10,577 nucleotides of DNA from an uncultured Rikenellaceae bacterium (GTDB taxonomy: Bacteria > Bacteroidota > Bacteroidia > Bacteroidales > Rikenellaceae), in assembly GCA_947054185.1 (NCBI GenBank), contig CAMRVW010000074.1, positions 1 through 10,577 of the forward strand, in the 5' to 3' direction. The notes under the pieces were generated by a model. It was not told the DNA's origin and did not search any database. It saw nothing but the letters and a program-made list of their open reading frames with translations. Of the stretch, positions 1 through 5,963 are shown in pieces. The translations under genes were made by a program, and so were the position numbers. How positions within the stretch are numbered: position 1 is the stretch's first letter; each line of letters begins with the position of its first letter.

Positions 1-28
1 GGTCCGAGACCCCTCCGTGACCCCTCCT

Positions 29-56
29 CCGGAAGGGCCGCCGGTGGCAGTTCCGG
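29..56. other. Hairpin-forming sequence at left edge
   Basis: CCGGAA (29-34) is the perfect complement of TTCCGG (51-56), and a GCC/GGC pair can form inside the loop. There is no T-run on either side, so it is not a clear intrinsic terminator. I see no coding sequence in positions 1-88. The hairpin may belong to the 3' end of a gene outside the window. Confidence 0.25.
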
Positions 57-84
57 CAAAACAATAAACGCAGTTCCCCCAAAC

Positions 85-113
85 AAAAAAGCCGACGCAT
101 CCCGCATCGGCTT
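85..113 (-). terminator. Intrinsic terminator of rpsO
   Basis: Read on the minus strand this is AAGCCGATGC, a five-base loop and GCGTCGGCTT (one G-U pair, otherwise complementary), followed by six T (the A-run at 85-90 on the plus strand). It lies about 25 bases after the rpsO stop codon, in the right place for its terminator. On the plus strand the stem is followed by an interrupted T-rich stretch, so it may also stop transcription arriving from the left. Confidence 0.88.
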
Positions 114-138
114 TCCCTTTCGTCTTTAGGCGAATGAG

Positions 139-411
139 TTATTTTCTTATGTTAAGGGCCTTGATGATGGCGCGATAACGCTCGATATCAACTTTAACCA
201 GGTAATTGAGCATACGACGTCTCTTGCCGACAAGTCTCAAAAGGGCACGCTGTGTGTTGTAATCGTGCTTGTGAGTCTTGAGGTGACCTGTGAGGTGGTT
301 GATACGGTGGGAAAATAACGCAATCTGGCTCTCGGGAGAACCGGTGTCGCTATTAGACTTTCCGTAAGTGCTAAAAAGCTCCTGCTTTTTTTCAGATGAA
401 ATACAGCTCAT
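139..411 (-). CDS. rpsO: 30S ribosomal protein S15
   Basis: Primary 16S rRNA-binding protein of the small ribosomal subunit platform. The 90-residue product has the usual S15 length and its characteristic core: the SDTGSPESQIA segment (about residues 21-31), then INHLTGHLKTHKHDYNTQR (38-56), and the basic LVGKRRRMLNYL (61-72) that contacts rRNA. The ATG at 411 is preceded by A/T-rich sequence and a short leader from a TAnnTTTG promoter at 434-441. With such a short leader there is little room for the folded S15-binding leader known in E. coli. The gene appears monocistronic, with its own promoter and terminator. In many bacteria rpsO sits directly beside pnp; here pnp is about 5.5 kb away on the opposite strand. 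Only the N-terminal few residues (MSCISS) look unlike the family. Confidence 0.98.
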   Translation of the reverse strand: MSCISSEKKQELFSTYGKSNSDTGSPESQIALFSHRINHLTGHLKTHKHDYNTQRALLRLVGKRRRMLNYLVKVDIERYRAIIKALNIRK

Positions 412-433
412 TTTTCAATTAATTAAATCGCGG

Positions 434-465
434 CAAAGATACAACTTATTTTCCAATCCGCCAAA
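434..465 (-). promoter_or_regulatory. Promoter of rpsO
   Basis: On the minus strand, TATCTTTG (434-441) matches the Bacteroidota -7 element TAnnTTTG exactly. A TTTG (462-465) lies 20 bases upstream as a -33 box. The predicted transcript would start near 427, leaving a leader of roughly 15 bases before the rpsO ATG. Confidence 0.75.
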
Positions 466-506
466 ACAATCTGTCAAAACAACACACCGGAACAATCCGT
501 CATAAC
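454..506. repeat. Imperfect 13-bp-period tandem repeat upstream of rpsO
   Basis: CAATCCGCCAAAAC (454), CAATCTGTCAAAAC (467) and CAATCCGTCATAAC (493) share the pattern CAATCYGYCAWAAC and sit at multiples of 13 bases. The unit at 480 is degenerate. The CGTCATAACG of the last unit recurs at 551-560, each time followed by CCGACA, with a 4-base indel between. The array overlaps the -33 box and extends upstream of it, so a regulatory role is possible; a decayed repeat is equally possible. Confidence 0.55.
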
Positions 507-590
507 GATTGCCGACACACCACCGGCCGAAACAGTCGGATAGATGGCAACGTCATAACGCCGACATCGCCTAAAATTACATAAAGCGCC

Positions 591-1565
591 TTACTCACCC
601 GGTATGTACACCTCTATTATCTTGGCTTTGCCCTCGATGGTTATCTCGTCTATCACCGCCGGCACGAGCATGGTCTCACCCTTGGCGATGGTCTCGCGTC
701 CGCCGTTCCACACCACATCGGCAGAGCCCTCCAGACAAATGTATATCACGAACGAATCGAGCTCGACATAGGGACGCGTCATGGCACCGTCCACCGACAA
801 CACCGACGAGGCAAAATATTTGCAGCTCTGCATTACGGAGGCCTCACCTGCCTTGGGCGACACGGTGACATTGTAATTACCTGTCTCATCGAAGTTTATG
901 GCATCCAATGCAAGATCGGTATGCAACTGACGTGGGTTGCCGTTGTCATCGACACGGTTCCAGTCAAACACACGGTATGTTATGTCTGAGGTCTGCTGTA
1001 TCTCGGCCACCATAAGTCCCTTGCCTATGGCGTGTATGGTGCCGGCGGGTATGAAATAGGCATCTCCGGGCTTCACCTTTATGCGCGAAAGCAGATCGGG
1101 CAGGTTACCCGCCTCGACACTCTCTATATACTCCCGACGCGACACTTTGCGGTTAAAACCCACACACAACTCGGCTCCCGGATCGCTGTCGAGCACATAC
1201 CACATCTCGGTCTTGCCGTAAGCATTGTGACGTTCGGCAGCCAACTCATCGTCGGGATGCACCTGTATCGAGAGTATGTCGGCCGCATCTATGAACTTTA
1301 TCAGCAAAGGAAACTCCTGACCGAACCTTTCATAGACGGCATCGCCCACAAGGTCGCCCATATACACCTCCACAAGCTCTTCTATGTCGTTGCCGGCCAG
1401 TTTGCCGTTGGCCACCACCGACACGTCGCCCTGCACACCCGAGAGCTCCCAGCTCTCACCGATCTTCTTTCCTGCCGGCAACTTCTTGCCAAAGGCGGCC
1501 TCCATGCGCCTGCCGCCCCAAATCCTCTCCTTATAGAGAGGTTTAAACTTCAACGGATAAAGCAT
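591..1565 (-). CDS. manA: Mannose-6-phosphate isomerase, class I (cupin type)
   Basis: Interconverts fructose-6-phosphate and mannose-6-phosphate in the cytoplasm, feeding mannose use or GDP-mannose-derived sugars. The 324-residue product is the short, Bacillus-like class I form. Zinc-site signatures are present: QVHPDD (residues 101-106), the Glu of GKTEMWYVL (Glu120) and the His of PAGTIHAIGKG (His178). YRVFDWNR (about 197-204) supplies the expected catalytic arginine. An N-terminal IWGG (16-19) and a C-terminal cupin half complete the fold. The frame is open to an upstream ATG at 1598, but MLYPLKFKPL is the family's usual start, and an exact TAnnTTTG element at 1596-1603 would place the transcript start downstream of that longer ATG. 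No clear terminator follows; rpsO is 179 bases further on with its own promoter. The partner pathway is not visible nearby. Confidence 0.95.
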   Translation of the reverse strand: MLYPLKFKPLYKERIWGGRRMEAAFGKKLPAGKKIGESWELSGVQGDVSVVANGKLAGNDIEELVEVYMGDLVGDAVYERFGQEFPLLIKFIDAADILSIQVHPDDELAAERHNAYGKTEMWYVLDSDPGAELCVGFNRKVSRREYIESVEAGNLPDLLSRIKVKPGDAYFIPAGTIHAIGKGLMVAEIQQTSDITYRVFDWNRVDDNGNPRQLHTDLALDAINFDETGNYNVTVSPKAGEASVMQSCKYFASSVLSVDGAMTRPYVELDSFVIYICLEGSADVVWNGGRETIAKGETMLVPAVIDEITIEGKAKIIEVYIPGE

Positions 1566-1595
1566 ATTGATATCTGTTTTTATATTTTCCACCCC

Positions 1596-1603
1596 CAAAA
1601 GTA
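1596..1603 (-). promoter_or_regulatory. Probable -7 element of manA
   Basis: On the minus strand TACTTTTG matches TAnnTTTG exactly and lies 30 bases before the chosen ATG. There is no good TTTG -33 box (only TTTC with a short, 14-base spacer), so this is weaker than the rpsO or rplU promoters. Confidence 0.5.
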
Positions 1604-1667
1604 AACATTAATTTCGTGAAACGCCGCCTGTCAGCCCAAAAATATTCCCATTGATACAATTTTACCC

Positions 1668-1737
1668 TTTGTGCCGAAAACAGGCAAACCCTGCACCGAC
1701 CCGAACAGCGGCCGACGCAGGAACCGCCCGGCACAAA
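1668..1737. repeat. Long inverted repeat with inner stem between manA and rplU
   Basis: TTTGTGCCG (1668-1676) is the perfect complement of CGGCACAAA (1729-1737). Inside it CCTGC (1690-1694) pairs with GCAGG (1717-1721) and CCG (1701-1703) with CGG (1709-1711). The structure lies between the predicted divergent promoters, outside both predicted transcripts. It could be a protein-binding site, a small RNA or chance in a GC-rich stretch. Confidence 0.4.
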
Positions 1738-1772
1738 CATGCGTTTCAAAGAAAATAAAAAGGGGTAAAATT

Positions 1773-1802
1773 TTTGGAATATAAAAATTATCTCTATCTT
1801 TG
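1773..1802 (+). promoter_or_regulatory. Promoter of rplU-rpmA
   Basis: TTTG (1773-1776), an 18-base spacer, then TATCTTTG (1795-1802) fit the Bacteroidota -33/-7 consensus. This is the best-formed promoter in the window. Transcription should start near 1808, leaving about 25 bases before the rplU ATG, so no long L21 leader is expected. Confidence 0.85.
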
Positions 1803-1833
1803 CAGTCTGTAAAACAATTACAAAACCGATTAA

Positions 1834-2145
1834 ATGTACGCAATCGTAGAAATTGCAGGTCAACAATTTAAAGTTGAAAAAGATCGTAAGCTCTATGTTC
1901 ACCGTCTTAAAGACGACGAAGGTTCGTCTTTGAGCTTCGATAAAATCCTGCTTGTGGATAACGACGGTCAGGTTAAAGTGGGCACACCTGTTGTTGAAGG
2001 TGCTCAGGTTAAAGCAAAAGTTCTTCGTCACCTTAAAGACGACAAGGTTATCGTCTTCAAGAAGAAGAGAAGAAAAGGCTATAAGGTTAAGAACGGCCAT
2101 CGCCAATATCTTACACAAATAGTCATTGAAGAAATTATAGGTTAA
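1834..2145 (+). CDS. rplU: 50S ribosomal protein L21
   Basis: Large-subunit ribosomal protein that binds 23S rRNA. The 103-residue product has the standard length and fold pattern: MYAIVEIAGQQFKVEKD at the N terminus, a central LLVDNDGQVKVGTPVVEGA segment (about residues 40-58), and a basic C-terminal stretch, KKKRRKGYKVKNGHRQ (76-91), that contacts rRNA. The start ATG follows an A/T-rich leader without a strong Shine-Dalgarno, usual for the phylum. It is the first gene of an rplU-rpmA operon; rpmA begins 18 bases after its stop codon. This pairing is conserved across most bacteria. Confidence 0.98.
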   Translation: MYAIVEIAGQQFKVEKDRKLYVHRLKDDEGSSLSFDKILLVDNDGQVKVGTPVVEGAQVKAKVLRHLKDDKVIVFKKKRRKGYKVKNGHRQYLTQIVIEEIIG

Positions 2146-2163
2146 TTTAAAGCAGTTTGAAAA

Positions 2164-2424
2164 ATGGCACACAAGAAAGGTGTTGGTAGTTCTAAAAACG
2201 GCCGTGAATCTGAAAGCAAACGTTTGGGTGTCAAGCTCTTCGGTGGACAATACGCAAAAGCAGGCAACATCATAGTACGCCAACGCGGCACCGTTCACAA
2301 CCCCGGCGAAAATGTCGGCATGGGCAAAGACCATACCCTCTTCGCTTTGGTTGAAGGCACTGTCTCTTTCAAAAAGAGATCAGGCGGCAAATCGTTCGTA
2401 TCTATCGTTCCCCTCTCGGAGTAA
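2164..2424 (+). CDS. rpmA: 50S ribosomal protein L27
   Basis: Large-subunit protein whose flexible N terminus reaches towards the peptidyl-transferase centre. The 86-residue product begins MAHKKGVGSSKNGRESESKR, the classical start with no N-terminal extension, so it needs none of the protease trimming known for Firmicutes L27. The L27 core GQYAKAGNIIVRQRGT (residues 28-43) and PGENVGMGKDHTLFAL (47-62) is intact. The gene is co-transcribed with rplU from the promoter at 1773-1802 and ends at the hairpin terminator at 2446-2478. In many phyla obgE follows; here the operon ends after two genes. Confidence 0.98.
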   Translation: MAHKKGVGSSKNGRESESKRLGVKLFGGQYAKAGNIIVRQRGTVHNPGENVGMGKDHTLFALVEGTVSFKKRSGGKSFVSIVPLSE

Positions 2425-2445
2425 CACTCTCGGAACAACAAATAG

Positions 2446-2478
2446 ACAGGCTCTCCGAATATCGGGGAGCCTGTTTTT
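2446..2478 (+). terminator. Intrinsic terminator of rplU-rpmA
   Basis: A 13-bp stem (ACAGGCTCTCCGA with TCGGGGAGCCTGT, one G-U pair) and an AUA loop are followed by TTTTT to 2478. It lies 21 bases after the rpmA stop. On the minus strand the stem is followed only by loosely T-rich sequence, so it may also serve the convergent kinase gene, less efficiently. Confidence 0.93.
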
Positions 2479-2517
2479 CATGTCATAAACGACAACACAC
2501 CTCAACGATAATTCCAC

Positions 2518-3954
2518 CTAACGTTTCATCAACGAGAACTCAAACCTCAACCCTCCCCCCGGCCTGTTGGCAACGGTTATGACACCGCCGTGAAACCTGA
2601 CCGCATGTTTTACAATCGCCAACCCCAGACCCGTCCCCCCCATTCGGCGAGAACGCCCCTTGTCGACACGGTAAAAACGCTCGAACAAGCGCGGCAGATG
2701 CTCCTGACCAACACCGCAACCGTCATCCTCGAAACATATCGTGCACCGGTCGTCATCATTTTCAAGCAACGACACATATATATTCCTGCCACCCGAATAT
2801 GCAATGGCATTTTCAGTCAGATTGCGAAAAACAGAGACTATAAGCGACATATTGCCATATATGACAACCGGCTCATCGAAACGGACGTGAAACATCATCC
2901 GCTCCTCTTCGGGCATTATCGCCAACTCCCGGGCAATCTCTTCGACGATATCGTTCACAACCACCGGCTCTTTGCCTATAAGGTGCCCGCCATCCTCCAT
3001 GCGGGTGATAAGCGACACATCGCCTAACAGACGCATGAGGCGGCCGTTATGAATGTAACACCTCTCTATCAGCTCCTGCCGCCTCTCGTGGCTCAGGTCA
3101 ATCCCCGAAAGCAGCGTTTCGAGACACACCTGCATGGCGGCGACAGGTGTCTTGAGCTCGTGATTCATGTTGTCGGTAAGCTGCCGTTTTATGCCTATCT
3201 TCTCCTGCTCCCGGCGCATGGCGTCACGGTGGGCGGCGTCCCTGTCTTTGACTGTCTGCTGCCATTGCTCATACAAGCTTACGATATGATTGGATATGGA
3301 GCCTAACTCGTCATCGGGAAAGCCTCTGTCATCGTCAAAAGGCTCTCCCCTCTCGGCCTTAGAGGCAAAACGGTCGAGCCGTTCTATGTTACCGCCTAAC
3401 CTTCGGGCGACAAAAAAACCCGATATGCTTATCGCAAGGGCTATCAGCACCACCAGCCCTATAAAGGCAAGGTCGGCCCGTAACAATTCATGCAACGATG
3501 CCGAGTATGGCACGGCCGTGCGTACGACAAAACCGTCGCCTTGCGTGGCAGAGTAAAAATATACCCGCCCGTCGCTTGCCGAACGTCGCCCTATATGATA
3601 ACCCGAACCGCTCTTCAACGCACCTGCCACCTCGGGACGCAGACGATGATTGTCGAGAGAGTCGCAAAAGAGCATATTGTCATACACGACATCCCCCGAA
3701 AGGGTGACCACCGATATGCGCAACCCTTCATAAGGATGTCGCCCGCCGGCAATGGTGTCGTACGGCAACCCGCGCTCCAGTTTTTCGAGCAGACGACTGT
3801 TATATAGTTGCAGCCTGCCATTGAGCAGCTCTGACTTATATCGCTTTTCCCGCATATACTGAAAACCGACGAAGCACAGCACCATGCTCCACAAAAATGC
3901 CAGCAACACCAAAAACAGCCGTTTGTAATATGAAAGTCTAATCACGGAAGCCAT
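2518..3954 (-). CDS. Membrane sensor histidine kinase, PhoR/WalK-like architecture
   Basis: The 478-residue protein has TM1 at about residues 12-33, a periplasmic domain (34-160), TM2 (161-184), a linker with HAMP-like character (185-250), a HisKA domain with H-box NMNHELKTP (phospho-acceptor His265), and a HATPase_c domain with N-box FRNLTENAIAYSGG (Asn378, Asn382), G1 DDGCGVG (410-416), F-box LFERFYRVDKG and G2 GGTGLGLA (439-446). All catalytic motifs are intact. The periplasmic part (IRISVV.LSGDVVYDN... and a later NHRLRPEV) resembles the PAS-like sensor of PhoR/WalK/ResE-type kinases, so PhoR is possible but not shown. The start ATG lies inside the end of the upstream regulator gene (17-bp overlap), which implies translational coupling and a cognate pair. 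The signal is unknown. The C-terminal end converges on rpmA. Confidence 0.95.
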   Translation of the reverse strand: MASVIRLSYYKRLFLVLLAFLWSMVLCFVGFQYMREKRYKSELLNGRLQLYNSRLLEKLERGLPYDTIAGGRHPYEGLRISVVTLSGDVVYDNMLFCDSLDNHRLRPEVAGALKSGSGYHIGRRSASDGRVYFYSATQGDGFVVRTAVPYSASLHELLRADLAFIGLVVLIALAISISGFFVARRLGGNIERLDRFASKAERGEPFDDDRGFPDDELGSISNHIVSLYEQWQQTVKDRDAAHRDAMRREQEKIGIKRQLTDNMNHELKTPVAAMQVCLETLLSGIDLSHERRQELIERCYIHNGRLMRLLGDVSLITRMEDGGHLIGKEPVVVNDIVEEIARELAIMPEEERMMFHVRFDEPVVIYGNMSLIVSVFRNLTENAIAYSGGRNIYVSLLENDDDRCTICFEDDGCGVGQEHLPRLFERFYRVDKGRSRRMGGTGLGLAIVKHAVRFHGGVITVANRPGGGLRFEFSLMKR

Positions 3955-4627
3955 AACCGAAACCCGAACGTGTCACAATATACGAACCGTAAGAACCTAT
4001 CTTTGAACGCAAACGGGTGATGTTGACATCTATGGTGCGGTCTAACACAACCACCTCGTTGCTCCATACCCGGCCCAATAGCTCTTCACGCGAACATATC
4101 TTGCCCCTATGCGATATAAGATAGGCCAGCAGCTCGAACTCCTTGCGCGTGAGCCTCACCTCCACACCGTCCACGACACATCTTTTAAACTCCAGATCGA
4201 GCCGCAAACCCTCTGCCTGCAACACATCGGGCTTGACGGCCCCGCCACTGCCTGCTCCGGCACGGCGCAACACGCTCTTTACCCTCGCCGTAACATTACG
4301 TATGGTATAAGGCTTCACGATGTAATCGTCGGCGCCTATGTTCAGACCCATCACCATATCATCCTCAGTATCGCGCGCAGTACAGAATATAATAGGTATG
4401 CCGGCAGTGGTCACATCGGCCTTGACCATCTTGGCCATTTTCATTCCGCTTATCTCTCCCATCATTATATCGAGAATGATCAGCGAATATTTTTTCAGAT
4501 CGAGCCCCAATGCCTGCTCTGCACTCAAAGCCGTATCGACCTCATAACCCTCGTTTTCGAGGTTGAGCTTCAACACCTCGCACAAGGTCTCCTCATCATC
4601 CACTATCAATATACGCTCGCAAGCCAT
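3938..4627 (-). CDS. OmpR/PhoB-family response regulator
   Basis: Cytoplasmic DNA-binding partner of the kinase encoded next to it. In the 229-residue product, a receiver domain (about 4-120) carries the acidic pair Asp10/Asp11, phospho-acceptor Asp53 in ILDIMMG, Thr83 in FCTAR and Lys105 in VKPY. A winged-helix effector domain (about 135-228) carries LTRKEFELLAYL, the DRTIDVNITRLRSKIG recognition helix region and the terminal SGFGYGFRD wing. The frame extends to a TTG at 4669, but the ATG at 4627 is preferred: it is preceded by an AGAGAGAG purine run and gives the normal MACERILIVDDEE start. The gene is divergent from the porin gene and shares a repeat-bearing control region with it, so porin control and autoregulation are reasonable inferences. 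Confidence 0.96.
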   Translation of the reverse strand: MACERILIVDDEETLCEVLKLNLENEGYEVDTALSAEQALGLDLKKYSLIILDIMMGEISGMKMAKMVKADVTTAGIPIIFCTARDTEDDMVMGLNIGADDYIVKPYTIRNVTARVKSVLRRAGAGSGGAVKPDVLQAEGLRLDLEFKRCVVDGVEVRLTRKEFELLAYLISHRGKICSREELLGRVWSNEVVVLDRTIDVNITRLRSKIGSYGSYIVTRSGFGYGFRD

Positions 4628-4651
4628 GACTCTCTCTTTTTTATTTATGCG

Positions 4652-4678
4652 TAAAGTTACATATAACAATCGAACAAA
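4652..4678 (-). promoter_or_regulatory. Possible promoter of the regulator-kinase operon
   Basis: On the minus strand TAACTTTA (4652-4659) matches TAnnTTTG at all but the last base. TTTG at 4675-4678 could be a -33 box, although the 15-base spacer is short. The leader would be about 20 bases. Confidence 0.4.
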
Positions 4679-4695
4679 ATCCTCCCCCGGACAAT

Positions 4696-4757
4696 ATTTA
4701 ACGAAAATGTAATATTTCCCGAAACGGACATTTAACCAAACTATAATTTTCCTGAAA
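4696..4757. repeat. Two near-identical blocks, candidate response-regulator operator
   Basis: Block 1 (4696-4724) and block 2 (4730-4757) share the pattern ATTTAACsAAAmTrTAAT, then TT and CC, then GAAA; they differ by a few substitutions and one gap. The centres are 34 bases apart, about three helical turns. Inside each block TTAAC is echoed 11 bases later by a looser rTAAT, the spacing typical of OmpR/PhoB-family subsites. The blocks lie just upstream of the porin -7 element (4780-4787), roughly -36 to -97 from its predicted start, where an activator would sit. They are also upstream of the divergent regulator gene. Confidence 0.6.
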
Positions 4758-4779
4758 TATTATTGAAACATATCCCCGA

Positions 4780-4787
4780 TACATTTG
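4780..4787 (+). promoter_or_regulatory. -7 element of the porin gene
   Basis: TACATTTG matches TAnnTTTG exactly. There is no TTTG at the expected -33 distance; the weak region is filled by the end of repeat block 2, as expected for an activator-dependent promoter. The predicted start near 4793 lies after the frame's TTG at 4785, which argues against that codon as a start. Confidence 0.65.
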
Positions 4788-4808
4788 CGGCATCGAATCA
4801 AAACCGCA

Positions 4809-5774
4809 ATGACAATGAGAATAAAAGCCGTGGCAGCCGCCCTTTCTGCCTGTATATGTGCCACCTGCCTGCCGGCACAGGCGCATGAGACCGCAAAAGA
4901 GGAGCCCGGAGGCAAAGCGATAGTGCAAGTGTTCGCAAACCTCCACGCCGGACTGAATAGAGGCCGCAACGACCGAGGCTTCGGGCTCGACCGCTGTTAT
5001 TTGGGATATGAACACAAACCGGCAAAGGGACTCACCATAAAGGGCGTGATAGACATGGGGGCATCCGTCGAGATGTCTGATCATCAGCTCTTCCTCTATA
5101 TCAAAAACGCGATGATATCATGGCAAAAAGGGGGCCTTACGCTAAACGGAGGCCTTATACCAACCACGCAATTCAACTTCCAGGAGAAATTCTGGAGCTA
5201 TAGATACGTCATGAAGTCATTTCAAGACCAATATAAGTTCGGCAGCAGTGCCGACGTGGGCGTGTCGGCCGCTTACAGGTTTACAGAACACGTCTGTGCC
5301 GACGCGATCGTCGTAAACGGCGAAGGTTACAAGAAGATACGCAGAAAAGAGGGTTTCAACTATGGCTTGGGCGTGACCGTCACCCCCGCCGAAGGCTTTT
5401 ACATGCGTCTGTACGGAGGGTTGAACCGCGGCGCCGGCAATGAGGGGGAAGATATCGTCAACATGGCCGCCTTCGCAGGTTACAAGTGCGACATATTCAC
5501 AACAGGCGCCGAATACAACCACATGCTAAGCGGCTCTTTCGGACAAACCGACCGATACGGTTATTCGGTATTCGCATCGTTCAGACTGACAAAAAACACC
5601 GACCTTTACGCCAGGTTCGACCACTTACGCTCAAAAAAGGAGGCAGACGAAAAGGCTGCGATCATAGGCGCGCAATTCAAACCGTGCAAATATATAAAGA
5701 TATCTCCCAATCTCAGAATCAACATGCCCGGCAACAATTACTCGGCATACTTAAACTGCAGTTTCGGTTTCTGA
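4809..5774 (+). CDS. Porin-like outer-membrane beta-barrel protein
   Basis: A 321-residue secreted protein. The start MTMRIKAVAAALSA leads into a signal peptide with a likely cleavage after LPAQA (residues about 20-24). The ATG at 4815 is an equally plausible start. The mature part is built of alternating strands rich in Gly and aromatic residues. It carries a signature I recognise from a Bacteroidota porin-like family: DRCYLGYEHKP, then LIPTTQFNFQEKFWSYRY, KSFQDQYKFGSSADVGVSA and VVNGEGYKK. The C terminus ends in Phe (YLNCSFGF), as in barrel proteins inserted by BAM. The family is sometimes annotated simply as porin; a relation to phosphate-selective porins (OprO/OprP) is possible but I cannot establish it. 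The gene is divergent from the two-component pair and probably controlled by it. I see no strong terminator after it. Substrate unknown. Confidence 0.85.
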   Translation: MTMRIKAVAAALSACICATCLPAQAHETAKEEPGGKAIVQVFANLHAGLNRGRNDRGFGLDRCYLGYEHKPAKGLTIKGVIDMGASVEMSDHQLFLYIKNAMISWQKGGLTLNGGLIPTTQFNFQEKFWSYRYVMKSFQDQYKFGSSADVGVSAAYRFTEHVCADAIVVNGEGYKKIRRKEGFNYGLGVTVTPAEGFYMRLYGGLNRGAGNEGEDIVNMAAFAGYKCDIFTTGAEYNHMLSGSFGQTDRYGYSVFASFRLTKNTDLYARFDHLRSKKEADEKAAIIGAQFKPCKYIKISPNLRINMPGNNYSAYLNCSFGF

Positions 5775-5929
5775 CGATATTTTTCCGACTTCAAACCGCT
5801 GCCCGACCAAGCCCGAGACCCGCTTTACAGGGATATCGCAAGCCGCACGTGACACCCTTTTCACGCACCCCGGGCAACACCCGTAAACAAAAAATAGCCC
5901 CTTACCCCCAAAATATCGAAAAAAAATCG

Positions 5930-5937
5930 TATATTTA
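5930..5937 (+). promoter_or_regulatory. Probable -7 element of pnp
   Basis: TATATTTA matches TAnnTTTG except for the last base and lies 26 bases before the pnp ATG. No -33 TTTG is seen. The 5775-5929 stretch has only a weak 4-bp CGGG/CCCG hairpin, so read-through from the porin gene into pnp cannot be excluded. Confidence 0.45.
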
Positions 5938-5963
5938 CCGCTTGAAAGAAAAATTGTAATATA

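Noticed and set aside
1032..1604. Plus-strand open frame of 190 codons inside manA
   Set aside because: It is entirely antisense to a clear mannose-6-phosphate isomerase gene, lacks any family motif, and is explained by the codon composition of manA.
1834..2145. Possible L21 autoregulatory leader upstream of rplU
   Set aside because: The predicted leader is only about 25 bases and cannot hold a folded protein-binding element; the nearby inverted repeat lies upstream of the promoter.
1543..2334. Minus-strand open frame of 263 codons across rplU and rpmA
   Set aside because: It is antisense to two unmistakable ribosomal protein genes and spans a promoter. The translated sequence resembles no protein I know.
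4798..5084. Minus-strand frames opposite the start of the porin gene
   Set aside because: They are antisense to a gene with a clear signal peptide and barrel signature and read as low-complexity Cys/Arg-rich sequence.
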